A stretch of 64,000 nt of DNA from Acorus gramineus. Taxonomy: Eukaryota > Streptophyta > Magnoliopsida > Acorales > Acoraceae. Where the stretch lies: positions 21,664,433-21,728,432 of the forward strand of contig CM060847.1 in NCBI GenBank assembly GCA_030737835.1, in the 5' to 3' direction. Of the stretch, positions 44,736-63,905 are shown one piece after another; positions within the stretch are counted from its first letter, which is position 1; the number at the start of each line of letters is the position of its first letter. The notes beneath the pieces are model-generated. The model had not been told where the DNA came from. It was given only the letters and a program-made list of their open reading frames with translations, and made no database searches. The position numbers and the translations under genes were made by a program.

Positions 44736-45597
44736 TTTTCTTTATGTAATTAGGTTGTCAACCAAGCTCCAATTTCATCAATGGACAAGATTTTGAAACC
44801 AAATAGCGACGACCCTACTCAATGCTCGCCTCCCCGGCAGTTAAGAACAGATGAAATCCCTCAGATTGTCGATGATTTCAGGCTTGCTGCGAAGAATGCC
44901 ATTGAAGCTGATAAGAATATTGAATTGAATTGTCATGCCATTATAAAACCTAGTAGAAATTCTCTTAATTCACCACTTCAAAGGCGTGTTTTTTTGAAAC
45001 TTAAGTTTAACGTTTCAAAAAGTAAACTTTGTTGAACTCGATTAAGAAATTCAGGGTTTGATAATAAATAAAATAAAGGGGTTATGATCTTTTGGTTCCC
45101 GTTTTAATAACGACATAACTTATTCTGTGATAGATAACTATTTCAGTATAGATAAAAAATAAATAATTTTTTTGTTTTATTATGATTTTAGTTATTTTCA
45201 TTTCATTGGGAAAAATAATAATAAATTTTTTGTTGTTTAATTGGTAATGAATAAGTTGTGGATAAAAAATGAATAAAATGTAAATAAGTATATATAAAAA
45301 GTGAGTCCTCTGATTCAATATAGATGGGATAAATGATTTGACATGTGAGTCACTTGTATACCAATGAAATAGATTGGGTGGAATAACATAATTTCATGAG
45401 GAACCTAGAATACCAATATCAGTTTATTTTCACATACTTTTTGCATAGCTATACCTTCTTATTTATTTTGAAACAAACAATTTTATGATCTTATTATCCT
45501 CTATTTCTCTCTTATTCTTCCAAACAGAGGCTAAGATAGCACAGTAAAATATAAACTACGCTATTTCAATTTACGGGATTGTAAGCACAGACTAAGC

Positions 45598-46030
45598 CCC
45601 CGTTTGGTTCGAGAATAGGGCTCGGAATAAGTGAGAATTAGTCTAAATAACCTCAAAATTAGTGTTTTAAAGACTAGAATAAATGAGAATCTGTATGCCA
45701 GAATTAACTGATATAAAGTGGTATATAGATTCCAGCCAACCCCTGGAATTAAATTATTACATGTTATTTAACTCAAAAGAATATGCGAGCCCACTGTCAA
45801 ACCAAATAACATCACCTCTTATAATCAAATCAACTGTCATCATTTTTTTCACATTTTATAAATTATTATCCATACTTTATTCACACTTTATCCAAACAAT
45901 AAAAACTCCATTATTACATTTTTCACCTAGAATAATTTAAAACACAATCAAACAAAAAAAATCATTTTATCCTTATTCATACTAGAATAGTCATAAACCT
46001 CAAAATAACTTAATTCTTTACATGAACAGG
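45598..46030. mobile_element. MITE-like element in intron 4 of OPR copy C
   Basis: Starts CCCCCGTTTGGTTCGAGA and ends GAACAGGGGC, a weakly inverted pair. The same element is in intron 4 of copy E at about 57549-57925, so it was inherited from their common ancestor. No coding sequence. Confidence 0.5.
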
Positions 46031-46038
46031 GGCTCAAG

Positions 46039-47685
46039 CAGGGGTGGACCCAAGGGGGGGCGGGCTGGGGCCCGGGCCCCCCCAAGCAACCCATGATATA
46101 TAATATTAGGCTCATCATCTTCTTGTTCTACAAATAAAAAAAATGTAATCTCATGCTTTGTGATCACATGATAACTTTATAAAATTTTGATATGAACATA
46201 ATTTGTAGTTTAAAATGACAACGTTAGGAGGCTTAGACAGGTTCAGACGGGACATATCATGAATGGAAAATGATATATTCAACCCCAATTCCAACCCTAT
46301 TCGCAGTCCATACCGTTTTTCCTTTTTCTTTTTAAATTATATACTCTCTTGTTGAAGTATATGATGTTACAATAAATGAAATATACACTGATATACAATA
46401 TTGTATTTTTTCATTTTTAAAAATAATTGTTTTGTATCATACACTCTCTCATTGAAGCATATGATGTTACATTAAATGAAATATGCACTGATATACAATA
46501 TTGTATTTTTTTCGTTTTAAAAAATAATTTTTTTGTATCATACACTATGATAAAACATCATACATTGTGATAACGCAATATATATTGTGTTATCATAGTA
46601 TGGGGTGTGACATTAGGTTATTCACTCTCGATAATTATATTGGGATAGATAACAATCCATGCTGAATAAGTAACTTTTTGTTTGGTTGTCTTTTTTGTTA
46701 TTCTCATTGGGAAACGTAAAAATGATTTTTTTGTTGTTTGGTTCACCTTGGATAAAGTGATGATAAATGGTTGATAAGTGATGAATAAGAGTTTATGATT
46801 TCTTAAATGACAATTATACCCCCTGAGAATAGTGTGAGAGATATATGATTGATTTGATAGATGTGACAGTTTTTGGAATCTGTGTGAGTCTGTTAGGTGA
46901 GATAAATTTTTTAAAATGACAGAGAAGTGTATTTTTATCCATCAGCATAGATAAGCCTTGATAAGCAATTCCATCATTTCCTTAGAATAGTTATCAGGCT
47001 TTATCCTAGCTTATTCAGACATAACTATCGGGGTTTATTCTATCAAAACAAACAACTTTTTTTAGCTATTCTCATATATTCTTCATTATTCTTGCCTTAT
47101 GTTACTCGCCATACAGGGGGATAGTGTGTGAGACTATAAGTGAACTATAAAATGGAGTTGATTACGTGAGTGAGATTCAGAAAAATAGACATCTTTTTGT
47201 AAATGAGACTTTTAAACAATAGTTAATTAATATAGTCATGTCCCTCAAATATGATCATTCTCGCAAACAAAAAATATATGTCATACGATGGTTAAATTAG
47301 TCAAAAGAAGAATGAATAGATAATAATAAATTAATTTCAAGTATTTTTTCAGTCCCAGAACTTTTGTAGCAATATGAAAATACCTTCTATTAGCAGTTAC
47401 ATTTTTTTAGGTATTTCCATTTCTTTTTAATTATTTAATCCATTTGATTTCCTTTTGTTTATTATTATGCATTATGTATACAGTGTGTTATTAATTCATT
47501 TATCATGTATTGTAGATTGATATGCATTTATGTATCCTATTAAATTTATACATATATAGTTACTTAACCGGCACACATGGGCATTGGACAATTAAATATT
47601 TTTCTCTATACTTTGAAGTCCTTTGTCTTACCGTCTCCCCTCCCCCCCCCCCCCCTCACATGTTTTAATTCCTGGGTCCGCCCTA
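46039..47685. mobile_element. non-autonomous hAT-like element, 1647 bp, in intron 4 of OPR copy C
   Basis: Flanked by perfect 8-bp duplications GGCTCAAG (46031-46038 and 47686-47693). The ends are inverted: CAGGGGTGGACCCAAGG on the left and, reversed, TAGGGCGGACCCAGG on the right. The empty site is seen in copy E (GGGCTATAACCGTATTTG at 57921). No transposase is present. The interior holds at least one younger MITE (about 46262-46620) and a C-run at 47642-47655. Confidence 0.82.
46262..46620. mobile_element. MITE-like element inside the hAT-like element
   Basis: Starts GGAAAATGATATATTCAACC. Contains two tandem versions of the block CATACACTCTC.TTGAAG.ATATGATG and ends in a palindrome around GATAACGCAATATATATTGTG. 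Confidence 0.45.
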
Positions 47686-47772
47686 GGCTCAAGTGTATTA
47701 TTTTTGCTTTGAAAATTCAGGTTTTGATGGAGTGGAGATCCGCGGCGCGCACGGGTACCTGATCGACCAATT

Positions 47773-49290
47773 TGCTGCAGATGTTGGTTGTGTGAAATCT
47801 GGAAAGGCAATCCCTTCAAATAGATTTGGTTTCATTTGGGTGTCCATCATCACCCCTTTCCTTTCAAATATTTTCAGTGAATGAGTGCAGTGACTAAAGG
47901 AAAACGTCAAGACAGTTCCTACCTTGGGTTACTTTGATCCCAGTACATTTTGGAATATGTATATATTTATCTGTTAAAACATATACTTTAAAAAATAAAA
48001 ATAAAATAAAAATAAATTAGATGCAGATTTTCTTGTATTTTTTCTAATTAAGTATGTTGGGTTTATATCATATATTCTAGTTTCTGGATATGAAAGATGA
48101 AACGCAGCAAAAGAATTGCCTTGAAGATCAAATTATTGTATTGTTTATCACTCACTAGGAATGCTGCGGTGGGGGAAGTAGGGCAACACTCCTCTCTGAG
48201 ATTTTTGAGCCGTCGCAAAAAGTGCTTTTTCTTGTAGTGTGACTGGTTATTTCAATATTAAGGACTGAAAGCGAGTACACAAAAACTTGTGTGTGTGAGC
48301 AAACATATCTTTCTTTGATTTTTTATCATAATTCTAGGCTTTGTGGATATACTGGGAGGAAGTTCTATAAACCATTTTACATAGAGATATTTTTTAAGGG
48401 GGTTGAGATCGATCAGACAAGGTCTTGTGAGATGTCTTGCATTGTAATTGCAATGGGTCTATTCTCAAATGACGCAGGTCAAAGGCCAGATCAGGGTGCC
48501 GTAACCTGAATTTCTTTGATAGTTTAATCTTTTGTACTCTTTCATATTCAGTCTCTTGTTAACTATTAGAAACAATTTTTTTGGCTGACACTTGTAAAAA
48601 AATGGAACAGTGTTGAAAAGAAGGATAAGTTATTGAACCACGTAAAATATGTTGGCAATTTATTTCTTTTTATTTCCATTATTTTTTTGTTTGATAAGAA
48701 AGAATGGAAATAATGCCGCACCATATTTTGAGATTAGAAGGGGAAAAAATCAACAGTGATCCATGTAATTGCCACTTAATTTCTTTGTTACACACACACA
48801 CAGAAGCTTTAACTTGCCAAATGGTCTTTCTTGTATGACTAGTTCATCTTAAATACATTCACTAATCACTATATGACTTTTATAAAAACTAAAATATATA
48901 ATGTCATAAATAGAATTATATTATTTATAGAAATATGAAATATTTCTACAAGGTGTTTATGTGAGTTAAAGGGGCTAATATAAAAAGTAAAATATATACT
49001 GTATTTTAGACTATAAAAAATAACTGAATGTAATAGCGTTATTATACTTTTTTTTTTTACAGTTTAAAATGCATTCTCATATATCTCAATAGCTCTCTCC
49101 ATTCACTGTAACGAGATATATGCATTTTACAAATTTCTTGCATTTTTTAATAAATGATATCATTCAATTCATTAAAATATATACTTCACATTTTATAAAA
49201 GTGTTTATTCCTTCTGCTCATCTAATGCATATTATATCTCGAATTTGATCTCCCAGTAGCATATCTACCTTTCTTTCAATATATATATCA
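47773..49290. other. sequence downstream of the truncated copy C; duplicate of the copy B 3' flank
   Basis: 47773-48240 is unrelated to OPR exon 5 and not recognised; it replaces the rest of that exon. From 48240 to about 49250 it parallels 20850-22080 closely, including the small MITE at 49010-49260. No gene is seen. Confidence 0.6.
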
Positions 49291-49291
49291 A

Positions 49292-49750
49292 TCCCAGCGG
49301 CCAAAAAAGAGGGCCCAGGCCTTACACGCGGACCCGGGCCTACCAGGCCCGGCCTGAGCTTCGGGCCCACGGGCGGGCCTACATGCTCAAGTTTTAAATA
49401 TCTTATTTTTTTATTTTTTAATTTTAAGTTTTTCATTTGTATATAATGTTAAAATAACACAATTTAAAGTATAATGTTGAAAAAGTATTTATATCTATTG
49501 AATTTTCAAAAAAAAAATATATTTAATGAATTAATTATTTAAAAAAATAAATAATTCTATGTACCTAATTAGATTGATACCTACATAAATGTTAATAACT
49601 TGTATAAATCAACCACAATTCAAATAAAAATTACATAAGATTACAAGTGTCTCATTTATTGGATTGCCTCCCATGGGCTTATGGGCCGGGCCTACGGACC
49701 AGCCCGAACGGGCCCAGTTCGGGCGGCCGAGTTTTTTTTTATGATCCCTA
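49292..49750. mobile_element. hAT-like MITE, inverse-orientation sibling of 11467-12017
   Basis: GGGCCC-rich ends (CCCGGGCCTACCAGGCCCGG left; GGCCGGGCCTACGGACCAGC right) enclose an AT-rich middle that is the reverse complement of the one at 11640-11880. Possible duplicated flank is TCAATC on both sides, which is not perfect. Confidence 0.6.
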
Positions 49751-49972
49751 ACATTTGTCAATCACTTCTTTCCGGTTTTACCCCGTGAGAAGCCAATTAT
49801 TTTCAGTCACATGTGATGGTATTCAATGTAATAAATCACAAATCCGATTCCCTTTTCCACGCGTATCTGCGATTCTTCCATGTATTCCCTGTATTGTCTT
49901 CTTGCTTTGTATAAGCACCACCTGAAAACCTAAAAATAGCATTGGTTTTTGAGAAGAGAAGAGGAGGTGAAA

Positions 49973-50029
49973 ATGTCGAAAATACCCCTCATGAACCCAT
50001 ATAAGATGGGCAAGTTTGATGTCTCACAT
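49973..50029 (+). pseudogene. OPR copy D: isolated exon 1
   Basis: Encodes MSKIPLMNPYKMGKFDVSH and is preceded by a promoter remnant like that of copy C (TGTATAAGCACC at about 49908). The donor AG|GT is changed to AT|GT. About 1 kb of intron 1 follows (50030-51000, matching copy C at 27700-29090) and then the promoter of copy E. No exon 2-5 belongs to it, so it is a duplication remnant. Confidence 0.8.
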
Positions 50030-50639
50030 GTCAGTTCACCTCCATATACCCCAATAGAGATTTATTGTTTAATTTGTTTTCTCAGAATATCTGATATTTT
50101 TGAACAGTTTTAATTGGATTATCTTTTGTAATGTATTTTGGATTTTAGGGATTTTTGCATTTTTACCCCCAATTAAATATTATTTTGTCATCCCCTGAGT
50201 CAGTGTATACTTGCAGTCAACTTTGGTTGCCGTGGTTAATTTTTTAAATTTACATTTAAATTTATTTCTTTACAAATTGATCATATCTTTGTTTCATTCA
50301 TTTTCTTTAAAAAATTCTTTATTTCAATAATATGCATCCCACATGAAAGTAATTAGTTTTGTTCTCTTTATGTTTCATCACTTTAGTATTAGTTTTAAAA
50401 CAAACTTATGCATTTCTTTATTTTGATTTCCCTTCATGTTTAATTAATATATATTTATTTTGTTTCTATTTTATAGGATTTTTTTGTTAAAATGAATCCC
50501 AAGATTTAAAGAATTTATGTTGTTTACTTATGCATTTAAAACAAAAAAAATTGATATCATGTTATCTTTTTTCTATTTATTTAGAACTATTGGACTATAA
50601 AAAGGGATTGCATGCTCAGTTCTTTAATTTGGAACTATA

Positions 50640-51460
50640 AAAAAAAAATGATAAACTCGTTGCAACCTTAATTGCAATCTACACCGTATTTTCTTTTGTT
50701 TTTAATTTATACACTCTCCCTTTGGAGTTCATTCTGTTATTTGAAATGAAGTATATATTGAGATATAATAGTATAACTTTTTCAATTTTAAAAAATAAAA
50801 TAAAATTTTTGTCTATACACTATGATAAAACCCCATATACTATGATAACGTATTATATGCTATACTAATAAGTGTGCCAGCACTCCAAAATAAAATTGTG
50901 TAACACAACAACATTTTTCATACCAAAATAAATTTTAGAAACACTTGTGATATCTGTTTTAGACTATAAAATGGATCACATGCTCACTTCTTTTATTTGG
51001 AATGGTAAAAAAATATATTGTGTAGCAGAGCTAACATTTTCAAAAAATAATATTTCAAGCCCTTGAGTAGCACTCCATTTGCAGTCCACATTGTTTTTTT
51101 TAAAAAAAAAAAAATCACGCACTCCCTTATTGAAGTACATATTATTATATGAAATGAAGTGTTCAGATACACCAATGTATTTTTTCTCTTGAAAAAATGA
51201 GAAAAACAATTACGTCATACATTATAATAAAACCTCATACACTATGACAGCGTAATATATATGATAGCGCAGTATATATTATACTATCATAGTATATAGG
51301 ATTGCAAAAGGAGACTATCAACGCTGAACACTTTTCATACTGAGTGCTCGACTTGGTCCGCTTTGCAGCCACATATACTATGATAACATAATATATATTA
51401 CACTATTATAATGTGTGGGCTTCTATCATAATGTATGACGCAAAAAAAATTATTATTTTT
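50640..51460. mobile_element. cluster of MITE-like elements with hairpin motifs
   Basis: Two successive starts (AAAATGATAAACTCGTTGC at 50647; AATAATATTTCAAGCCC at 51045) resemble the MITE at 28723. 51205-51450 repeats CACTATGATA..GTAATATATAT and its complement several times, forming short perfect hairpins. Confidence 0.45.
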
Positions 51461-51671
51461 CAATGGGAAACAAATATACTAATGTATTTCGGTATATATT
51501 TCATTTCATATAATTATATGTATTTTAATTAAAAAATATATGATTAAAAAAAAAAAACTTGTGTGGACTGCAATTGGACTGATATGACCTTTCATAGCAT
51601 AATGGTGTCCAGATGAATTAAGGCCCATGTATGGCCCACGTCATTGGTCCAGCCCACCAACCCAAATTCCA

Positions 51672-51686
51672 CACGTGCCTCACGTG
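51672..51686 (+). promoter_or_regulatory. two G-boxes upstream of OPR copy E
   Basis: CACGTG at 51672-51677 and again at 51681-51686, 22-36 bp above the TATA box. G-boxes bind bHLH (MYC2-type) and bZIP factors; MYC2 drives jasmonate and wound responses. Copy A lacks this pair. The regulatory meaning is inference. Confidence 0.6.
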
Positions 51687-51707
51687 TACCTCTGTGTTCT
51701 TCCTCCC

Positions 51708-51714
51708 TATATAA
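51708..51714 (+). promoter_or_regulatory. TATA box of OPR copy E
   Basis: TATATAA in CCCTATATAAGGGCC, 73 bp before the start codon. Confidence 0.75.
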
Positions 51715-51786
51715 GGGCCATCTGAAACCCTAATTCTTTAGTGTTTTTTTTTTTTTTCCCTTGAAGGAGAAGAAGAGAAGGTGAAA

Positions 51787-58544
<6,758 letters not shown>

Positions 58545-59580
58545 TTCTGGTGATTGGAGAAATTTTGAAAGGGTGGGTTCTGTGAAGATGAGGTTTTGGA
58601 ATTGAATAAGCACAGGCCATTGTCAGGGGGTGTGAAACCAAATAAGGATGGCCTGAATAGTTGTATTGTTGTATTTGAAAATTACAAATACATAATTTGA
58701 TAATAATTTATGCTGGATAAACAAAAAAAAAATCATGTCAGATCTGTATCTGATTTGTTTTGATTATCGGATCCATATGGAGTATCCTGTTTCAAGTCAA
58801 CAACCCAGGTACATGAATGATTAACAATAAAGATAAACTATATAGAAACACCAAAAAGCAGGTATCAGGAGAAACTAGTTTCTCTGGTTGTTCCACCGAA
58901 AACATAGAAATTCAATGACATAATTATAGGAATAAAATGAGAATAAAAAATACATTTGTTTCCTTTTAACCTTGAGGTGATCCACCATTTTAAACACTTA
59001 GAAATAAATGTTTTTATTTTATCATTTAAACTTTAAAATTGGAAACAAGATGGCTGGGCTATGCTTAACCAATGATACTTAAAATTTAATACTTTATTAT
59101 TTTTAATTCACCAATCAGATTGTGTGAAAATGTGTTACCACTGAGTCACTGACATATATATCTATGATGTCAGCATTTGGTAGATCCCAAAAGGTAATCT
59201 GAAACCCACCAAAGATGGGGTTACTGAGCATTTAGAGAGGGGATTTAAAATAAAAAATAAAAAAAGAATGACAGACCATATGGTGTGATTAGACAGACAA
59301 ATATCCAACAGTGTTCCCTGTAATTGCCACTTAATTTCTTTGTTACACACAGAGAGAGAATCTTCAACTTGCCATCTGAAATACTTTCTTGTATAGTGAG
59401 TTCATCCGAAATACAATCACTATTCACCATCATCAGGAATTAAAGGTTCTCCATTTTTTTCAGGCATTAACACAAACAAGCAGAAGAAGTTAGAATACTT
59501 CTGGTGCAACAAAAAAAAAAAAAAAAAAAAGAAGGAAATGTTTTACTAATAATAAAAAAAAAAAAGCAGGCTTGTGTTAC
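58545..59580. other. 3' UTR and downstream flank of OPR copy E
   Basis: 58590-58700 is the conserved OPR 3' UTR (GTGTGAAACCAAATAAGGATGG). 59310-59515 matches the B and C flanks (TGTAATTGCCACTTAATTTCTT, CTTGTATAGTGAGTTCATC). A-runs lie at 59511-59530. No gene is seen. Confidence 0.6.
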
Positions 59581-59934
59581 TAATCAATGTGGTAAGTGAA
59601 AGAAAATGTATGTTAGGGACAGTCAATTCTGTGATCACTTTTACCATTCTTAAAATGTTTTTATCATATATATATTTATCTAGTAAATTACATATTTTAT
59701 AAAAAAAAATGAAATATTAAACACACCTATTCATAGCCCCGTCTGCAATCCTAGTGTTAAACTGACACTTTTGTAAGCGGTTTTTTTCTAGTCTCCCAAT
59801 TTTTTTCCTATCCATTGGTGAGATTTTGAAAGGTATTCTTTTGGCAATTGGATCGAATTCCTAAGAGATTCCTGTGAAACAGTGTGAAAGAGGGGAGGGA
59901 GAAAAGTTCATTTGGTGATATATATGCACATTGC

Positions 59935-60200
59935 CTACTATCCATTTGGTTGTGGAGGTGGCTGAGGACAAGAATCAGTTGTGGAGCAAGGTGGTAGGGG
60001 ACAAATATCAATTGCAGGTGAGCAGGTTTCAAAGGATTCCTCAAGATTCTCCATGATTTGGAAATATATATTAGCATTGTTGGGACTTTGTTTTTTTTTT
60101 TGTTTATTTTGGCATTCTTTTTGGGCATTCTCTTCTCTTTGATTAAAATTGGAGTAAGATACCTACTGTATTTTCAAAAAAAGAAAAAGAAAAAGGAAAA
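59935..60200 (+). mobile_element. possible LINE remnant with A-rich end
   Basis: One frame reads VVEVAEDKNQLWSKVVGDKY, which resembles the W.....LW..VV..KYG segment near the C-terminal part of plant LINE reverse transcriptases. An A-rich tail ends at about 60198. It is short and without other motifs, so the call is tentative. Confidence 0.3.
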
Positions 60201-60224
60201 TGTTAAACATAGTAGTCTTGTATA

Positions 60225-60500
60225 CAACTCCACCTGCACTTTCTACACATTTTTTCTTTTTAAATTATATATATACTTCATATACTGAGGTATATATTTT
60301 ATTTTTTAGGTATATATTTTATAAAAAAAATAAAATATATACTCCAAACAACTTCATAAACCGACTACAAAAACAATTTTTATAGATTTATTTATTAAAA
60401 ATGTAAAAATTTATCACAAAGTATATACCTCGTCTAATGGGGTATATATCTCGTTGAACAATTATCTAGATAGCTATATAAGGCTGCAAGTATGACTATA
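60225..60500. mobile_element. AT-rich MITE-family copy
   Basis: Contains TATACTTCATATACTGAGGTA, GTATATACCTCGTCTAATGG and GGGTATATATCTCG blocks, related to the family at 44510 and 56450. Confidence 0.4.
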
Positions 60501-61830
60501 AATGATCGAGAGAGCGTGCAACAATCCCCAAAAATAAAATATATATTTTAAAGACTTGCTTTTTTTAACATTTTCCTTGCTTATTACACATAATCAAGTA
60601 CATAAGATTTATTAAGGTATGAGCATTGAGTGTATCCATTTTAACCAAACTTTCAATCCTGTCACTTTATTTGAAGGCATACATGTTTATATAATAATTC
60701 TTATATATCTTTCACATAAAGATGGATAATCCAAAAACTAAAAATATTACTTCCGATTGCGTTTTGAAATGAGTTTGGACAATTTTTGAAGACAACTTTT
60801 AATTATAAAAAATCTAACAAAAATATGTTTTTAAAAAGTTATTTTTAAAATTATTTTAAATAAAAAACTGTTTTGCAAACTCGCTACCACTTACCAATGC
60901 TCAAGCACATCTTTATTACTGTTGAAAAGGTGGGACCATGGACATGACAAAACTCAAGACATGACACGTTTAAACATATTTTATCTTTACATAAATCAAA
61001 AAGTGCAAACCCATTTTTACATGAAGTTTTTAAAACTTAAATTTTATTAAATTACTAACGCAGTAAAAAATTAGAACAAAAATCCAACCAGCGTTGAGAT
61101 TCTTCAACAAATCACAATTCTCAAAAGAAAAATAAAACTAAAAAATATATTAATCAAAAGCTAAAAACCCTAAATTAAAAGTCTCTTTTTTATACTAAAA
61201 AATTATTAAAAACAGAAGTTTGTTGTAACTAAATGTAGAGAATCCTAGAAAGTCATCGAAATTGATTGAAATCAAATCTGAGTTGTTATAATAGAGATAT
61301 TTAAAATCTAAAAAGTTACTCAAAATAACAAAATTGCTATTTTGAGGGCCTAAAAATAAGAAAAATGAAAAAATACGCGTGCATTGTGGCATAGCAATAA
61401 CTTTTAAAGATCTTATCGATATCTAACTCTAATAAAAATTTCAGGTGATTTCAAATTCAAATATTTTTATTTTTATTAATTGATACTTTTGTAAATATTT
61501 AAAAATTTAAAAAAAAACCATTTTGGATTCATCGCTTTTAAAACGCATTAACTATCCTTTCTGCATCAATTATTTGTACATGATCACAATTTCAAACTTA
61601 CCCCTTCAGAATCCTTGAATATTGAAGGCATTGAGCTGGCCAGTGGCAGTAACAGTAGTGGTCTACTGGTCCCAAAATATCAATGTACTTGATGTGATGC
61701 ATTCCGGATCAGAGATATTATTATAAAAAAAAAACATGTGCAAGAGTGCAAGTACGGCCAACCAATTTTCTTTTGAGCTCCTCGCCCAGAAAAGGGGAAA
61801 AAAAATCCTCTTTTGAGCTAAATTTAAATT
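60501..61830. other. AT-rich intergenic DNA, no gene seen
   Basis: No open frame of recognisable similarity on either strand. No clear repeat pair was found by eye. Confidence 0.5.
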
Positions 61831-61832
61831 TA

Positions 61833-62350
61833 GGGAAAAACTCATGTAAATCTTTATAAACGGTTAAAAATTTATATAACCCCCGAAAAAAACACACTTA
61901 TGTAAATTTAAATAATTTTTTAAATTAAATTTTATTGACAGACAAAGATTATTCTACGGATATTTTTTTTTATTAACTTTTAATGAAAACATAATATAGT
62001 AAAACCCCTTACAATATGTTAAAAATATGAAAAATCTTCTATAAATGAGGAATTTACCTCTCTAGATAGGGTTTTATAATTTATCTGTAAGGATAAAATC
62101 ATCATGTAAAAAGGGTTTTTTCACATTTTTAAAAAATTGTAGGGGTTTTTGGTATGTTGTGTATTCAGTCAGAGTTAACAAACGAAATATTAATAAAATA
62201 TTCATTATCTTTCAACGAAAGTTTAACTGAGGGGACTATTTGGATTTACATATATGTTTTTAGAGGGTTAGATGGATTTTAGAAAAAAAAAATCAAAGTT
62301 AACATGGATCTTAGACAGTTTACATTGGGTTATTTAATTTTTTTTCTTAA
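61833..62350. mobile_element. degraded inverted-repeat element
   Basis: Left: AAACTCATGTAAATCTTTATAA then TTTATATAACCCCCG. Right: GGGGACTATTTGGATTTACAT then GGGTTAGATGGATTTT. The ends are loosely complementary, and the motif ATATAACCCCC recalls the arms of the foldback at 52134. Confidence 0.35.
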
Positions 62351-62425
62351 ATTTATTTAGGTGCAGTTATTCCGACCACCCCTTTTATTTGACCCACAAA
62401 CATATAGACATCAATATAACTTTGT

Positions 62426-63068
62426 GAGGCTATCTCCAGCCCTTACTCAAATCTATATCCAAAGTTCACTTAAAATTTGAGTAAAAGCTTAATTTGATAT
62501 GATGTGTCTCCAATCATCATTTTGTGTTTTACTCAAATTTTTTTAAAAATTCATATCTTCTTCTAATTATTTCATATAAACATTTTCAAAGTCTTTTCCC
62601 AAACATTTTTACTACTTAATTTTTCTTCCCTTCAAGATATTTAAATTTAAAAATTATAATCATCCAATTTTTTGAAAAAAACAAAATAATTTTTTTTTAT
62701 TAGAGTAAAAATAAAAAAGTTAAAAAACAAATATGAAGACTTAAGAAAGAAGACCATTTTTTTTCTTTCTTTTTTGGTTTTAAAAGATGGTGAAAATTTT
62801 GGAGGATGGGAAAGCATCTAATAAAATTCAACTAAAGGTGGAGTTGAAAGAAAAAAAATATCATATTGGAATAAAATGTGGAGATAGAGGAAAAAAAATG
62901 TTAAAAATTTGGATAAAGATTTGAGTCTCTCTTAATTTGAGTAAAGATTTGAGTAAAAACTTGATTTGGTAGGAATATGGGTAAGTGATTGAAAAGGGTT
63001 TTTTGTGACTTTTATTTAAACTTAAATTTAGATAAAAGCTTGGATATATAATTGGAAAGGCTCTAAAG
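62426..63068. mobile_element. MITE-like element, possibly PIF/Harbinger type
   Basis: The left end AGGCTATCTCCAGCCCTTAC and the reversed right end AGAGCCTTTCCAAT are loosely inverted. Both subterminal regions carry TTTGAGTAAA blocks in opposite arrangement. The GGC.TCTCCA-type terminus is common among plant Tourist-like MITEs. No coding sequence; the target duplication was not resolved. Confidence 0.4.
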
Positions 63069-63495
63069 GGCAAAATTTCTTCATAACAGATTTGGAATAA
63101 GTGCTCCCTGAAGTCTCATTTAAACCCAAGTGGTTTTTTTTTTTTTCAAACTTCTTTTGAAAAATATAGCTTAGCATTAAATTTATATGAACTAACAACT
63201 ATTCATGTCATTCTTATGCTCCGTCCTTCATTCATTCCTTCCAACACTCGACTGGTCATGTCAAGGGGACTTGCAAAAACTTTGCACATCTGATCTTGTT
63301 CCCTTTCTTTTTCATCTTGTAAAAAAAACTAGCATCTCCATGGTTGACTGGAAGGAAGTTTACATACGCGGTTGCAGTAGGGCCAGGGAGGACGAAGGAG
63401 CGAAAATGGCAGGGCGGTGGAGGTAGTTACGGCAGCAGTGTCCAAGGGAGGTCGAAGATATGCTGACATCCTGGTCACTGCGGCGGTTCCTCTCT

Positions 63496-63735
63496 TCCGT
63501 TTGGATACAGAATATGACTTATTCTTGGATATACAATTATTCTGGCATAAGTGAGTATAAATAAAGATAAAGTAATTTTGTGTTTGGTTGTGTTTTGAAT
63601 TATTCTCGTTGGAAAATGTAATAATAAAATTTTTGTTGTTTGGATAAAATATGAATAAAGTGTAGATAATGGTTTATAAAAAATAAAAAACTAATGATAG
63701 TTGATTTGACATGTGATTTATAAGAGATTGTAGAC
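63496..63735 (+). mobile_element. MITE-like element, sibling of 19215-19680
   Basis: CCGTTTGGATACAGAATATGA, GGCATAAGTGAGTATAAATA and GTTGTGTTTTGAATTATTCT match the element in intron 4 of copy B in the same orientation. Confidence 0.6.
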
Positions 63736-63744
63736 AAAAAAAAA

Positions 63745-63905
63745 TGCTAGGGCCAAGACGGGCCTGTTGGGCTCCGCCAGGGCAAGGCCCATGATGCCCT
63801 ATTGAGCCCTGCCAGGGCAGGGCCCAAATTTGGCCCTGCCAAGGCAGGATCCAGAATGGGCCTGCCTAGGCAAGGACCAGTTCCGCCCTGCCAAGGCAGG
63901 GCCAA
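63745..63905. repeat. GC-rich imperfect tandem of palindromic CCCTGCCARGGCAGGG units
   Basis: Repeated CCCTGCC.AGGCAGGG-type palindromes separated by short variable spacers, in otherwise AT-rich DNA. It may be one end of another GGGCCC-ended hAT-like MITE cut by the window edge. Confidence 0.6.

Noticed and set aside
63205-63426. 73-codon + strand open frame
   Set aside because: No recognised domain, signal, promoter or homologous neighbour; length is within chance.
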